NCBI GenBank assembly: GCA_020433805.1
Contig: JAGRBZ010000024.1
Span: forward strand, 1-39,084
From: Anaerolineae bacterium
GTDB taxonomy: Bacteria > Chloroflexota > Anaerolineae > 4572-78 > J111
Length of the DNA: 39,084 nt
Reading direction: 5' to 3'
Each line of letters begins with the position of its first letter. Position 1 is the stretch's first letter. Below, one piece after another: positions 6,832-16,290 of the stretch. Below the pieces are notes generated by a model that saw only the letters and a list, made by a program, of their open reading frames with translations, made no database searches and had not been told where the DNA came from. A program made the translations under genes and the position numbers.

Positions 6832-6863
6832 GGTCTTTTTATAATGGGAATATAATAGCCTTG

Positions 6864-6872
6864 ATTATAGCA
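6864..6872 (-). promoter_or_regulatory. Extended -10 promoter for the small hypothetical gene
   Basis: Minus strand reads TGC-TATAAT (6872-6864), a consensus extended -10. The -35 region is poor. Predicted start near 6857, about 26 bases ahead of the ATG at 6831. Confidence 0.5.
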
Positions 6873-7036
6873 TATAAAAATACCGATGACGGTTGAATTT
6901 TTCTGCTAAACCTTAAAATCATGGGTACTATATTTCCATTTCCCCCCTTCGCTATTCCTAATGAACTTGTACATTATGAAGCAATTCGGCGAATCGGGCA
7001 AGAATGAAAACAGCCGACTTACCGGTTTTATTTAGT

Positions 7037-7753
7037 CTACCCCTTATCCTCTACGACCAATCGAATCATAAATCCAAAGAATAGTACAATAACAGTTACA
7101 TACAGAAATATTGTTAATCCGTAAAAGGTCGAATTACCCCAAACGCCTGGTCGATTGTGGGTCATCTGTTGAGTAAGAATATGAATTTTTTCCGTTAGGG
7201 ACATTTGATAGCACGTGCGAAAAGCGAAGTCAGCCGGGACAGGCACGGGGCCGAGATAGGCTGTGCCGGGCAGATACACATTCCGCTCAATACCGCCGAC
7301 CGTGATTGCATCCCCGCTAACTGACTCCGGTGACGCTAATACAATCAGATAGGTCTTTCCAGATGAATCGGCGATTTCTGGGATAACGAAGTCTCGCCAG
7401 CTTTTATCTCGGAGCGTTGAGGCATTGAAGGTGGTCGAAAAGCGTTCGATGCCCTCGAAAGGGTTGGCTGTGTCTGCTGGAATTTCCAGTAGACGTAGTG
7501 TAACGTCGTGGGTGTTTCGGCGTTGGTAGGTCTGAAACATCAAACTAATTTGATTAAGATAATTGTGAGGTGCGACAAATGATTGGCCGATGAGCCGCTC
7601 GCCGTAAATTTGCTGCTCGACTGTAGGCGATTCATTATTGTTGATCGGTTGTCCTTCGCATGCGAGTTGGTTGATTGTTGAGTAACCCGTCACAGCCAGG
7701 CCGATAAGTATTAGACTGAGGCATAAGCCAAGAAAAAGAGTTCGGACAGTCAC
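7037..7753 (-). CDS. Membrane-anchored extracytoplasmic protein, partner of the DUF2142 protein
   Basis: 238 residues with a transmembrane segment at each end (about 6-27 and 208-230) and a ~180-residue extracytoplasmic part between. That part has alternating hydrophobic strands and resembles the beta-sandwich seen in tails of DUF2142/GT-C proteins. The GTG start directly follows the TAG stop of the preceding gene (TAGGTG), with GAGG six bases upstream, so translation is coupled. The arrangement suggests that a domain normally fused to the membrane enzyme is here a separate subunit. It is the last gene of the glycan operon. No enzymatic motif is visible. Confidence 0.6.
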   Translation of the reverse strand: MTVRTLFLGLCLSLILIGLAVTGYSTINQLACEGQPINNNESPTVEQQIYGERLIGQSFVAPHNYLNQISLMFQTYQRRNTHDVTLRLLEIPADTANPFEGIERFSTTFNASTLRDKSWRDFVIPEIADSSGKTYLIVLASPESVSGDAITVGGIERNVYLPGTAYLGPVPVPADFAFRTCYQMSLTEKIHILTQQMTHNRPGVWGNSTFYGLTIFLYVTVIVLFFGFMIRLVVEDKG

Positions 7754-9124
7754 CTAAAACCTCGAATAGAAGAGCGGGATGATATAGTGAAATAACAGAA
7801 GAGAGTCAAATAAGAAAAAAGCGCTTGTAAGAACCAAAAGCCCCGAGCTACGATAGCCTTTTGGGATCAGTTGTCGCCAACCCAGCATCAAGAAAAGCGA
7901 AATTGCAACAGTAACAGGGTAAATCGAGCGCCCTTGTCGATAGACGATAACGTTGGTAATCATATTCCAGACTAAAGGGATGCTAATCGCCACGACAATC
8001 GCTACAGCGAGAAGGACAAGGGCCTGGACCCGGGCTGTGTAACGGGCGTCGAAGAGTAATCGCCATTGCTGTACCAGTAGAATAACCAGCCCCAATAGAG
8101 CCAAAACACATCCAATGAACAATAATCGATACCAAAGCGGATGAATTTGGAGGATTGTCCAACCAGGCATAGCCCAGTAACTGCGAAATAAGTCAATGGG
8201 AACAATAGGATCGAGGTGATTTTCTCCGTATCGTACATTTGCCCAAGCCATCACGAGTAAATCTGACAGTCGCCGTGGGGCAAAGAAATAAAGCAACCCG
8301 GCCAAGGCCAGTCCTGCCGGAATAAGCCAATACCAAAAGCGGCGAAATCGCCATAAATAAAAAAGAGCTATGCAGCCAATAGCGAACGGTAAAAAGTAGG
8401 CGGTCGCCTTGGTATACATCGCTCCTAGTGTAAAGCCGATAACCGCTAAAAGATTAGGCCAAGAGTAACCGTTTACGAGTGTTCGGACCATAAAATAAAG
8501 AGCCGCTACGGACAGTAGTTCAGCCAAATTACCGTTATTTATGGTTGCCATGAGATGGGTATGTTGGGGATTGAATAGGATGAGGATAGGAACGCCCAGT
8601 AAGAGAAATAGGTCGTTGGGAAAGAGGGTTCTTACGGTAAGAAAAGCCAAATAGATTACGCCAACATTCATGATGGCGGTCAGAAGGCGGGCCAGGTAAA
8701 GTTGGTGCACAATATCCTGATTTGGAGCAAGCCATAATGGCCAACCCATAGTTATATAAGCGCCGCGACTGCCATATAGCCCTTGGTAGACATCTTGGTA
8801 AAGGGAGATATGGTCTCTAATTGAACTGTCTGGCCGAATCATTTGGCGTGGGCCGTCTACAAAGTCCCAGAAACCGAAATCAAAAAGCGATTGGGTCAGA
8901 TCATCATACCAGGCCGGGTCGTTAGCTATTGTACTGTTCCATTCCGTTGCTGATAGTGAGGCTTTGACTCGTTCAAACTGAGCCGGTTCGTCGGGAGCCT
9001 GCCAGGGTGGTACAACGGAGGCATAAATAATGCCCCGAATTAAAGCTAGGAGCAGGATAATAAAGAGGATGTGTTTGATGTTAGCTGGCAGCACCGATTT
9101 GGGCTGCTGCGCCGGTTGCTTCAT
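7754..9124 (-). CDS. DUF2142-family multi-pass membrane glycosyltransferase-like protein
   Basis: About 456 residues from ATG 9124; a TTG at 9160 with AAGG upstream is an alternative that adds 12 residues. There are about ten hydrophobic segments. The first periplasmic loop carries PPWQAPDEPAQFERV, the hallmark of DUF2142/GT-C proteins, where the acidic pair is thought to bind metal and the lipid-phosphate sugar donor. Such proteins transfer sugars from polyprenyl-phosphate carriers on the outer face of the membrane. Position in a run of GT2 genes supports a role in surface glycan building. The specific donor cannot be told. Confidence 0.8.
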   Translation of the reverse strand: MKQPAQQPKSVLPANIKHILFIILLLALIRGIIYASVVPPWQAPDEPAQFERVKASLSATEWNSTIANDPAWYDDLTQSLFDFGFWDFVDGPRQMIRPDSSIRDHISLYQDVYQGLYGSRGAYITMGWPLWLAPNQDIVHQLYLARLLTAIMNVGVIYLAFLTVRTLFPNDLFLLLGVPILILFNPQHTHLMATINNGNLAELLSVAALYFMVRTLVNGYSWPNLLAVIGFTLGAMYTKATAYFLPFAIGCIALFYLWRFRRFWYWLIPAGLALAGLLYFFAPRRLSDLLVMAWANVRYGENHLDPIVPIDLFRSYWAMPGWTILQIHPLWYRLLFIGCVLALLGLVILLVQQWRLLFDARYTARVQALVLLAVAIVVAISIPLVWNMITNVIVYRQGRSIYPVTVAISLFLMLGWRQLIPKGYRSSGLLVLTSAFFLFDSLLLFHYIIPLFYSRF

Positions 9125-9220
9125 ACTTTTTGGTACCGCGCCCTTAATTTTCAAGCCCAAATACTACCTTAACTGGTTCATTCGCACAAAAGGCTTGCTA
9201 AAAACGCAGTCGCTGTAAAT

Positions 9221-10210
9221 TTAGCGCAATTTTGATAGGAAAATTTTTGAGAGTGACGGCTCGTTGAGATCGGAGGTCAATAATCTATCAACAGCTTGCT
9301 TGGTGATTTTTTTGCTGTTTAGGATCTCGCGCCGTTTTCGAAGCGTGGCCGGCAGCGTGCGGAGAAATGCGGCGTAGCCTTTGAGCGAATAGTAAGGCTT
9401 TTTATAAACCAGAAAAAAATAAAATTGGCCGAACAGCAGCGTATAGCTGTGTTTTAATAACAGCGAAAGCGGAATGTTTTTCGTGAGCACCATCAGCCGA
9501 TTGCGTGTTGAGAAAGTAACGTAACGCGGACGCGGAATTCCCGCGCCTTGCCCCTGGTGTAGAACCTCAGCCTCCGGAACATACAGGCAGCGATATCCCA
9601 GCAATTGCCCACGCAGCCCCAGATCGACATCTTCTAAGTAGCTGATAAAATCTTCATCGAAAAGCCCGACTGCTTCAAAAAAAGTGCGGCGATAGAGAGC
9701 TGCCCCGGCGCAGGCCGATAAAACTTCGTCCGGCTGATTGTAACGAGCAGCCGGTTCGCCTTTTCCCCGCTTCCACGACGAACCATACCAACTAAAGCTA
9801 TCGCCGGCGTCATCGATTAAGTCCGGGTTATCGAGGTTGAGCATTTTGGAAGCCAGGAACCCGATTTCCGGCGGATTTTGCTCGGCAGTCTCGACCAGTT
9901 TCTCCAGCCAACAGGGTCTAGGAACCGTATCAACATTAAGCAGAACAATATATTCTGATTGGCTGGCCTTGATGCCGGTGTTGACGGCCACGGCAAAACC
10001 TCTATTCTCCGGTAGGACGATGACATCGACATCGGGGTAATGCTCTTGAATGAAGGCTACCGAGTCGTCCGTTGAGCCGTTATCAACGATGATAATATGA
10101 AAATCGTGAAACGTTTGAGTATTAAGGGCGTCGAGACAACCGGGCAGCCAGCGCAGGGTGTTCCAGTTGGGGATGATAACGGAAACTTCGGGCGTTTCAC
10201 TTTTTATCAT
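9221..10210 (-). CDS. GT2-family glycosyltransferase
   Basis: 329 residues. Typical GT-A fold signatures of family 2: VSVIIPNWN near the start, VDNGSTDDS at about 40-48, and LLNVDT in place of the usual D-x-D. The conserved acceptor region SYLEDVDLGLRGQLLGYRC follows. It resembles rhamnosyl-/O-antigen-type transferases that use nucleotide sugars at the inner membrane face. The C-terminal ~80 residues hold a hydrophobic, probably membrane-associated segment (LLLKHSYTLLFGQFYFFLVY). The gene starts three bases after the stop of the GT4-methyltransferase gene, within the operon. Confidence 0.88.
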   Translation of the reverse strand: MIKSETPEVSVIIPNWNTLRWLPGCLDALNTQTFHDFHIIIVDNGSTDDSVAFIQEHYPDVDVIVLPENRGFAVAVNTGIKASQSEYIVLLNVDTVPRPCWLEKLVETAEQNPPEIGFLASKMLNLDNPDLIDDAGDSFSWYGSSWKRGKGEPAARYNQPDEVLSACAGAALYRRTFFEAVGLFDEDFISYLEDVDLGLRGQLLGYRCLYVPEAEVLHQGQGAGIPRPRYVTFSTRNRLMVLTKNIPLSLLLKHSYTLLFGQFYFFLVYKKPYYSLKGYAAFLRTLPATLRKRREILNSKKITKQAVDRLLTSDLNEPSLSKIFLSKLR

Positions 10211-10213
10211 GAT

Positions 10214-12076
10214 CTATTCGGTCGATTTATGTTGTAAAATGACGATATCTTGAAAGGATAACCCTTCGGCACGACCGCTCCAAGTGCCATAATGTACTTC
10301 TCCTCTAATTTTTAATCCGCAGTCATCAATCATTTGACGTAAAGACGGTTCTGCGTAGGCGACCGCACTTTCGGGAATTGCTTCGCTTCGCATGCGATAT
10401 GGACCGGAGCCGTATCTAAAATCGATTTCGTTTCGGCCCTGTTCGGCCAGGTCTTGCTGCTTTTCGTTCAACAAAAAGAATGTCGCTAGGATACGCCCGT
10501 TCATACGCAATAAACGGGCAATTTCACAAAGATAGTTTCTGGTACTGTCGGGCAAAAGATGGGTGAAGACGGACGTAAGAAAGATAAAGTTGAAAGCGTG
10601 GTTAGGCAACGGGAAAATATAATTATCGGCTGAGGCTTGTCCTTGAGGATTATACCTTTGATTGTACAGATCGAAGTGCAAAAATTCGAAGTTGGGAAAT
10701 TGAGAAGTGATATTTTGTCGGCACCAAACGATCGATGGCCTCACAATGTCCATGCCCAGATAGAAACCTGTCGAATTGAGATATTTGGTCAACGGGAGCG
10801 CCATTCGGCCGCTGCCGCAGCCAATATCAAACACCCGTTGGTGTGGCTGAAGATCACCGACGCTAATGAAATGTTCCAAAAACTCTTGACCAGTAGCCTC
10901 AAAATTGCTCGGTCCGACATCGCGGAGCTTTAGGGGCGGCAAATGGGTATTGTAGCCGGCCATACGAACCAGATGATCGATGGAATTTGTAAACAGGTTC
11001 GATGTAGTTAGGTAACCTTGAATCTTTCTCATAACCACCTGTGTCTTTCTTCTATCCTGACGTTTGTGTTGACTCAGTACTATTTTGTACACCTCCTCAA
11101 AGGACGTGATCATTGCCTGATAAGAAAAATCACGTGCTCCCAGATGATGAGCAGCTTGTTGAAACGTCTCATAATTGTGGGTTAATTTTTCTACAGCGAA
11201 TAAGATGTCTTCTGGCGTGACGCTGTCAATCAATTGGCCGCAGGTGTGCTGCTCGACGTAATCGGCCATGGGAATCGAACGCCCAATCAAAACCGGCTTG
11301 CCCGCCGCCAGCGACTCGATCAGCGAGTGGGGATAGGCCTTGATGATAGCCGGATCCGTAGCCAGAGCAATGCTGGCGTGTACTTCGGCCAATATCTCAT
11401 TGACATCAATGCGTTGGTTGATGATGTCAACCTGATTTTCAACACCTAATCGCTGCACCCGCTGAATGATTTCGTCGAATAAAACACCGCGCCACAGAAA
11501 AACAAGATGCAGCCAGGGTGCTTGTTGCAGCGCCATCAGGAGCGCGTCGATGCCTTTGGTGGCAAATTGGCCCATCGTCCACGGAGCCGAGCCTACCATA
11601 ATTTTGAATTTGCCATTAAGCGGTAGTGGATTCACCGTAAAATGCTCGGTGTCGATGCCGTGTCGAACCAGAAAGCAGTTGCGCACTCCCCAAGCTGTCA
11701 TTTGGTTCAAACTGCGCTGGTCAGAAACGGTGACGGCAGCTAATCCGTTGAAATAAGTAAGATTCGGTCGTTTTTGTCTGACGCCACTGCTTACGGAGTA
11801 GATAACCGGCTTGCGCAGCCAGCGTGTGATCGGAAAGGCAAACGGATCGGCATTGTAGAGATGGTGGGCGTCGATAGTGGGTTCGGCGGCACGGATGCGC
11901 TTGAGTTGATGAAATCCAAACAGCAGACGGGGTAGATACACCGGCGAATGCTCATTCGGATTGAGATGGATGAGATCGCCACCGAAATGTTGGCGCAAAA
12001 TAGTGAGTTCTTGCAGGCTGGCTTCCGTACCCTGAATTTTAGGGGGTAAGTTGGTAATGTGGTACAGCAGTTTCAT
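10214..12076 (-). CDS. Fusion of a GT4-like glycosyltransferase and a SAM-dependent methyltransferase
   Basis: 620 residues. Residues 1 to about 340 resemble GT-B (GT4) transferases: an HGIDTEHF motif and the EX7E-like region around PHSLIESLAAGKPVLIG. Residues about 390-600 are a class I methyltransferase with VFDIGCGSGRMAL as motif I and a following acidic strand (YLGMDI). A linker of ~50 residues joins them. Such a fusion would add a sugar and methylate it, or cap a chain, as in O-antigen chain termination; this is inferred. Its ATG overlaps the upstream stop (ATGA), so the gene is translationally coupled. No frameshift or internal stop is present, so it is a true single polypeptide. Confidence 0.82.
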   Translation of the reverse strand: MKLLYHITNLPPKIQGTEASLQELTILRQHFGGDLIHLNPNEHSPVYLPRLLFGFHQLKRIRAAEPTIDAHHLYNADPFAFPITRWLRKPVIYSVSSGVRQKRPNLTYFNGLAAVTVSDQRSLNQMTAWGVRNCFLVRHGIDTEHFTVNPLPLNGKFKIMVGSAPWTMGQFATKGIDALLMALQQAPWLHLVFLWRGVLFDEIIQRVQRLGVENQVDIINQRIDVNEILAEVHASIALATDPAIIKAYPHSLIESLAAGKPVLIGRSIPMADYVEQHTCGQLIDSVTPEDILFAVEKLTHNYETFQQAAHHLGARDFSYQAMITSFEEVYKIVLSQHKRQDRRKTQVVMRKIQGYLTTSNLFTNSIDHLVRMAGYNTHLPPLKLRDVGPSNFEATGQEFLEHFISVGDLQPHQRVFDIGCGSGRMALPLTKYLNSTGFYLGMDIVRPSIVWCRQNITSQFPNFEFLHFDLYNQRYNPQGQASADNYIFPLPNHAFNFIFLTSVFTHLLPDSTRNYLCEIARLLRMNGRILATFFLLNEKQQDLAEQGRNEIDFRYGSGPYRMRSEAIPESAVAYAEPSLRQMIDDCGLKIRGEVHYGTWSGRAEGLSFQDIVILQHKSTE

Positions 12077-13086
12077 AATGTTTTGTGGGGAGGATAGGGT
12101 GCAGGTTCGTCACATGCCGCCAGCACACGCTCGTTTTGGCCGCCAAATCGACCTCGGATGCCGTCGCTTAGGCCCATCATAACCGCTTTCGTCGTGGTCC
12201 GTTGACCTTCAAGGTGTAACTTTGTCGATAGGGCCAGGCTGTACAACATCCAAAAGCCGAACAAAATACCTTTTGCCTTGGGATAAAATTTGCGGATGAA
12301 AAGGAATCGATTGCGAATAATGTAATAAACGTAAAGCGCCTTTCGATAAGCCGACGATCGTTCGATGGTGTGATAGGCTCTGGCCCCGGTGACCGCCGCG
12401 CTCAAATAGCCATGCTGTCTGGCCCGACGGCAAAAGTCGGGGATTTCGGCGCTGAAGAAGTAGCGCTCATCGAGAAGGCCTGTTTTTTCAACAACCTCGC
12501 CTCGAAGCAACATGACCGTACCGGGCACATAATCGACAAGCTGAAGCGGCGCGTGTTGTGACAGGCGCGAAACGTGGGAGGTTAAGTGGAGGACCGGATT
12601 CTGGCCTCCAGCGTTGAGAAAGCGCTCCGGCGCACTAGCATCGTGCATTATTGGCCCCACAATCCCAACTTCGGGATATTGCTGCAGCGCATCGGTTAAC
12701 TGCTGCAAATTCGCTTCGTCAATGAGCGCATCGTTGTTGAGCAGCAGAATAAAATCGAACGGGCGCTCAAGAATTTCGGCTAGCGCTCGATTATTTCCGG
12801 CGGCATAGCCAAGGTTCGTCGCATTTCGAATAAGATGAACTTGGGGAAATTCAGCGGCAATTTGATCGGGACTGCCGTCGAGTGAGGCGTTATCGACTAC
12901 CCATATGTGAGGCTGAAGCTGTTTGAATGCTGTCAGATGGCGGATGCAAGCGAGGGTATCATCGGCCGCGTTCCAATTAAGGATAACAATGGCGAGCTGC
13001 GAGCGCGCATGATGAGTCGCCTTGTCGACTTGAGAGAGATTTAACGGGTTGTGCTCTACTGCTTTTGGCACATTAGAGATAGTCAT
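12073..13086 (-). CDS. GT2-family glycosyltransferase
   Basis: 337 residues with a non-catalytic ~28-residue N-terminal leader, then LAIVILNWNAADDTLACI, WVVDNASLDGS and LLLNNDALI (D-x-D equivalent), followed by LLDERYFFSAEIPDFCRRA. The pattern is closest to rhamnosyltransferase-like GT2 enzymes (WcaA/RfbN type). It overlaps the next gene by four bases and lies 10 bases after the first GT2 gene of the operon. The acceptor and the sugar cannot be inferred. Confidence 0.87.
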   Translation of the reverse strand: MTISNVPKAVEHNPLNLSQVDKATHHARSQLAIVILNWNAADDTLACIRHLTAFKQLQPHIWVVDNASLDGSPDQIAAEFPQVHLIRNATNLGYAAGNNRALAEILERPFDFILLLNNDALIDEANLQQLTDALQQYPEVGIVGPIMHDASAPERFLNAGGQNPVLHLTSHVSRLSQHAPLQLVDYVPGTVMLLRGEVVEKTGLLDERYFFSAEIPDFCRRARQHGYLSAAVTGARAYHTIERSSAYRKALYVYYIIRNRFLFIRKFYPKAKGILFGFWMLYSLALSTKLHLEGQRTTTKAVMMGLSDGIRGRFGGQNERVLAACDEPAPYPPHKTL

Positions 13087-13095
13087 AGCAACTGC

Positions 13096-14082
13096 CTAAT
13101 GAGGGATAGTACGATGCAGCTTCCAAGCGAGTTTGGGCGTGCGAATGGGAGCCAGTTGCACAGAGCGGGTTGGCACCGTTTGGTTGAACCGACGACGTTT
13201 GGCGAGCGGCAACCCAATATTCCATAGTGCTGCCAATCGGCCCCGCAGCGCGGCTGTGTTTCTTAAAATGAAGATACCGTAAAAAATCGCTGCCGCTTCA
13301 AAGAGAAGAATAACCGGCAGATACAGTAGAAAACTGCCCAGCGCATAATTTTTGGTCATGGTCCACAGCTTATTGCGCCCCAAGAGGTAGCTTTTGAAGG
13401 GTGACCACTTGCCACTGGTAGCCGAATGGACGTGGCGCACTTTGGCCCTCGGTGTATAAATACAGCGCCAGCCGGCCCGCTGACCGCGCCAGGCGATGTC
13501 GGAATCGTCGTAATAAATGAAGAAGTCTTCATCCAGCAAGCCGATTTGATCGAGCATCCGGCGGGCGTACAAGCCTCCTGCTCCGGCCGGGCCAAAAACT
13601 TCGATTGGTTCGTCCGGTTCATCTGCCGCCGGCTGGCCGATGTGCCGATTCCAGGCTAGCCCGGCCCAATCAACCTCGATACCGGCCGAGTCGATCAAAT
13701 CCGGCGCGTGATCGAGCACGATTTGGCTGGCAACCATGCCGACGTCGTCTCCTGACTCCGCCGCGGCGACCATCGCGTTTAGGAACCCGGGTTCCAAAAC
13801 GGTATCATCATCGAGTACCACAATATATTCGCCCCGACTTACAGCGATACCTTGGTTGGTGGCCGTGCAGTAGCCTAAATTTTCGGAGTTGGGAATCAGC
13901 GTTACCTGCGGATATTCGGCCCGAAGCCAATCGGCTAAACCGTCGGTCGAGCCGTTATCGGTGACGATTACCTCAAAATGGGGATACTCTTGGCTAAAAA
14001 GGGTCGGCAGACAACGCACTAAATATTTTTTCCCGTTATGGGATACGATAACTACCGATACCATAGGTAATTGGGTTGGCAT
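13096..14082 (-). CDS. GT2-family glycosyltransferase, first gene of the glycan operon
   Basis: 328 residues. VSVVIVSHNGKKYLVRCL, VTDNGSTDGLADWL, and the canonical acidic triad VVLDDDTVLEPGF for metal/nucleotide-sugar binding are present. LLDEDFFIYYDDSDIAWRGQ is the acceptor-side signature. A hydrophobic segment near 250-275 suggests membrane association. It is the promoter-proximal gene (extended -10 at 14115-14123), with AGAGG close to the ATG. A copy of the 14-bp palindrome lies in frame at LEPGF. Confidence 0.88.
   Translation of the reverse strand: MPTQLPMVSVVIVSHNGKKYLVRCLPTLFSQEYPHFEVIVTDNGSTDGLADWLRAEYPQVTLIPNSENLGYCTATNQGIAVSRGEYIVVLDDDTVLEPGFLNAMVAAAESGDDVGMVASQIVLDHAPDLIDSAGIEVDWAGLAWNRHIGQPAADEPDEPIEVFGPAGAGGLYARRMLDQIGLLDEDFFIYYDDSDIAWRGQRAGWRCIYTPRAKVRHVHSATSGKWSPFKSYLLGRNKLWTMTKNYALGSFLLYLPVILLFEAAAIFYGIFILRNTAALRGRLAALWNIGLPLAKRRRFNQTVPTRSVQLAPIRTPKLAWKLHRTIPH
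13782..13795. repeat. 14-bp palindrome GGAACCCGGGTTCC, copy 3
   Basis: Perfect copy within a GT2 gene, where it encodes LEPGF on the minus strand. Its right flank AAAAC matches copy 1. Confidence 0.6.
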
Positions 14083-14114
14083 AGGCCTCTTGCACCGAAT
14101 AACAAATTGCGTGG

Positions 14115-14123
14115 ATTATAACA
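14115..14123 (-). promoter_or_regulatory. Extended -10 promoter of the glycan operon
   Basis: Minus strand reads TGT-TATAAT with a TTGCTC box 17 bp upstream. The ATG at 14082 is about 25 bases beyond the predicted start. All downstream genes to 7037 are on this strand with gaps of 60 bases or less, so one transcript may cover seven kilobases. Confidence 0.6.
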
Positions 14124-14249
14124 TCGAAGGAATGGGGGAGCAAGGTGTAAAAATCTGAGACGATTTTTAGCCTGAAATTTTGGCGGTACCGTAATGTGTA
14201 ATGGTAACAATAGAGTGCAGTTCTTCGTTAAAGTGGCCTGAATCGATGA

Positions 14250-16096
14250 TTATTGCTTAGATTTAGCCTCAGCCTTCTCATCAAGTTCAAACAGAAGTTT
14301 GTCTGCTTTCGCCAGTAGATCCCAGCCCGCGTTGTCGGTTTGAGGACCGTAGCGCCCCATCTCGCTTCGCGCCAGATAGTCATTGATTTTGTGGATCTGC
14401 AACATCGAAAGATTGTCTGCTTTCAATCGTTCGGCCAACTCCATGCGGGTAAGCCCCTTAACCGAACTACCCAGCCGTTGCCCCAAATAGTCGGTTAAAG
14501 CACGACTAACCGCTTGATAGTTATCGTTACTCATTGTGAGGGCTTGTGCGATGGCCGGATGCATCATTTCTTTGGGCTGGTTGATGGCGTCGGCCTCGCT
14601 GCCATTTTTCTTTTGTCGCTTCTGCCACAGCCATAATCCTCCCGCACCAACCACCACGGCTGTGGGAATACCGGCACAAATCGTCCATACCAGGACTACG
14701 CCCATCGGCAGGATTACGCTCCAACTCGATTCAAGTGAACCGGAAAAATTCGGATTGATGATAGAAGGTTCATTATCCGTATCAAGATCAACATTGCCCG
14801 CTTGACCGACCGGTGTCGCAGCCGGGATCATGGCGACAGCAGTCGCTGTTGCTGAGGCCGGGTCAGGTGTGGGCGGCGCAATAACGCGCACCTTAAGCGA
14901 TTTGGTGCTGGCCGTGCGATACTCCTCGGCGACCGGATCGAAATAGACCAATTGAGACGGAGGAATGGTGAGATCGCCCAACTTATCTGAGACGATGAGT
15001 CGTTCGTAAACCCGGGTTCCTTGCATCTGTCCATTTTTCATGTTCATACTCTGACTCTTAAACGAGTCGTACGTACGCCACTGGTGGAGCGGCGGCCAGA
15101 TAGGGTCCGGGAGGGTATTAATATTGCCCACACCCGTAATCGCAACCGATAGGGTTGAGGGTTGGTTTATGACTGCCACCTGCGGGCTAAACCATGCCTC
15201 TATATCAAACTGGCCGACCGCGCCGGTAAATTCCGGCGGAGCGTCATCGGGCAACCGTTTTATATTCATTTCGATGGGCTGGGTATAGAGTTCGACCGAC
15301 TCTTCAAAGAAGCTGCCTGGAAATATCAACTGCGCCGGGCCAATGTTGATGTTACCGGTAGATTTCGCAAAAAGGGCGGTTCGAATTTCGCTTATCAGAT
15401 AGGTACGGTCGCCAATGTCGAGATTATATTCTTGCACCGGCATGCCTAGCGTCTCAAAGTTACTGAAGATAGGCATTTCGAGCTGCGGTTGGCGATAAAG
15501 CCGGATCGCCTGGTAAAGTCGGAAGGTGTAGATAATCTGCTGCCCCAGATAGGGCGATTCCTGATCGACTACGGCCTCCACGTAAAAATCCTGATCAACT
15601 AAATCCGCCGGCGGCACAATAGGGCCGGGCAGCACAGCGTGGTTCGGCGAGGGAGCCGGCGGTTCCCCTTGCGTTACCTCAAACGAAATCGAGTCGCTCT
15701 CTACTACATCATCATCGTTAAATTGAATAGGAATTGGGGGAATGGTTAGTGTGCCGGTTCGTCGCGGCTGGAGTTGATAGGTATAGACAACTTCCGTTTG
15801 AATTTCACCGCCCACCAAACTTACATTTGTGGCAATATCCAGGTCGATGACAGACCATCGAGCGGAGGCAATATCGGTCGCGGCTGGCGCGGAGAGTCGT
15901 TCACCGCAGTGACCGTCAGAATTACAATATCATCGGTTGAAAACTGCGAGCCGTTGACCCGAATCGAAACCGGTAAATCTTGGCTGTAAACAAGGTGTGG
16001 CAGCAGGAGCATGTGCAGCAGCAAAACAAGTCCAACCAGCTTTAGTAGAGATTTTGCTGTTATAGAGTACAAATCGTTTTTCTGTCTGCTCAGCAT
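14250..16096 (-). pseudogene. batD: batD-like gene split by a single-base frameshift
   Basis: Two adjoining frames together match one BatD (oxygen tolerance/Bat operon) protein. The first (16096-15821, 91 residues) has a signal peptide and the start of the first beta domain, ending PILPPLDGLSSTW. The second (from 15818, 522 residues) continues with VGGEIQTEVVYTYQLQPRRTG. Reading the minus strand in the second frame just before its ATG gives SVIDLDIATNVSL, a smooth continuation; one missing base near 15854-15855 would join them. BatD proteins are membrane-anchored, periplasmic, Ig-like and act with BatA/B/MoxR. A membrane segment near the C-terminus is present. No bat partners are in the window. 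It may be a real mutation or an assembly error. SD GGGAG precedes the ATG at 16096. Confidence 0.75.
15007..15020. repeat. 14-bp palindrome, copy 4 (degenerate left end)
   Basis: TAAACCCGGGTTCC: 12 of 14 bases match the consensus. Inside batD, where it encodes GTRVY on the minus strand, a different frame from the copy at 13782. Confidence 0.4.
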
Positions 16097-16211
16097 GACG
16101 GTTCTCCCTCGAAACCAAGCAATCTATCAACTGGCTCATGGTATTGTAGCCGTCCTTAATGTTTTTACAAAAATAGTTATGTTAACGCATTCCTGACCGG
16201 AAACTGTAGAG

Positions 16212-16240
16212 TTGACATTCGACCCATAATTCGATACTCT
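16212..16240 (+). promoter_or_regulatory. Candidate promoter of the Trypco1-trypsin/TIR operon
   Basis: Perfect -35 TTGACA (16212-16217), 17-bp spacer and weak -10 TACTCT (16235-16240), about 50 bases ahead of the ATG at 16291. TATGAT at 16251-16256 is an alternative -10 without a matching -35. This region is the divergent gap between batD and the conflict module. Confidence 0.35.
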
Positions 16241-16290
16241 TTACTTAAGATATGATTATGTTTTGTCTTAAATGGTGAAAGGGATACCGC

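Noticed and set aside
15850..15865. Programmed ribosomal frameshift in batD
   Set aside because: No slippery heptamer or stimulatory hairpin is apparent; a simple mutation or assembly error is more likely.
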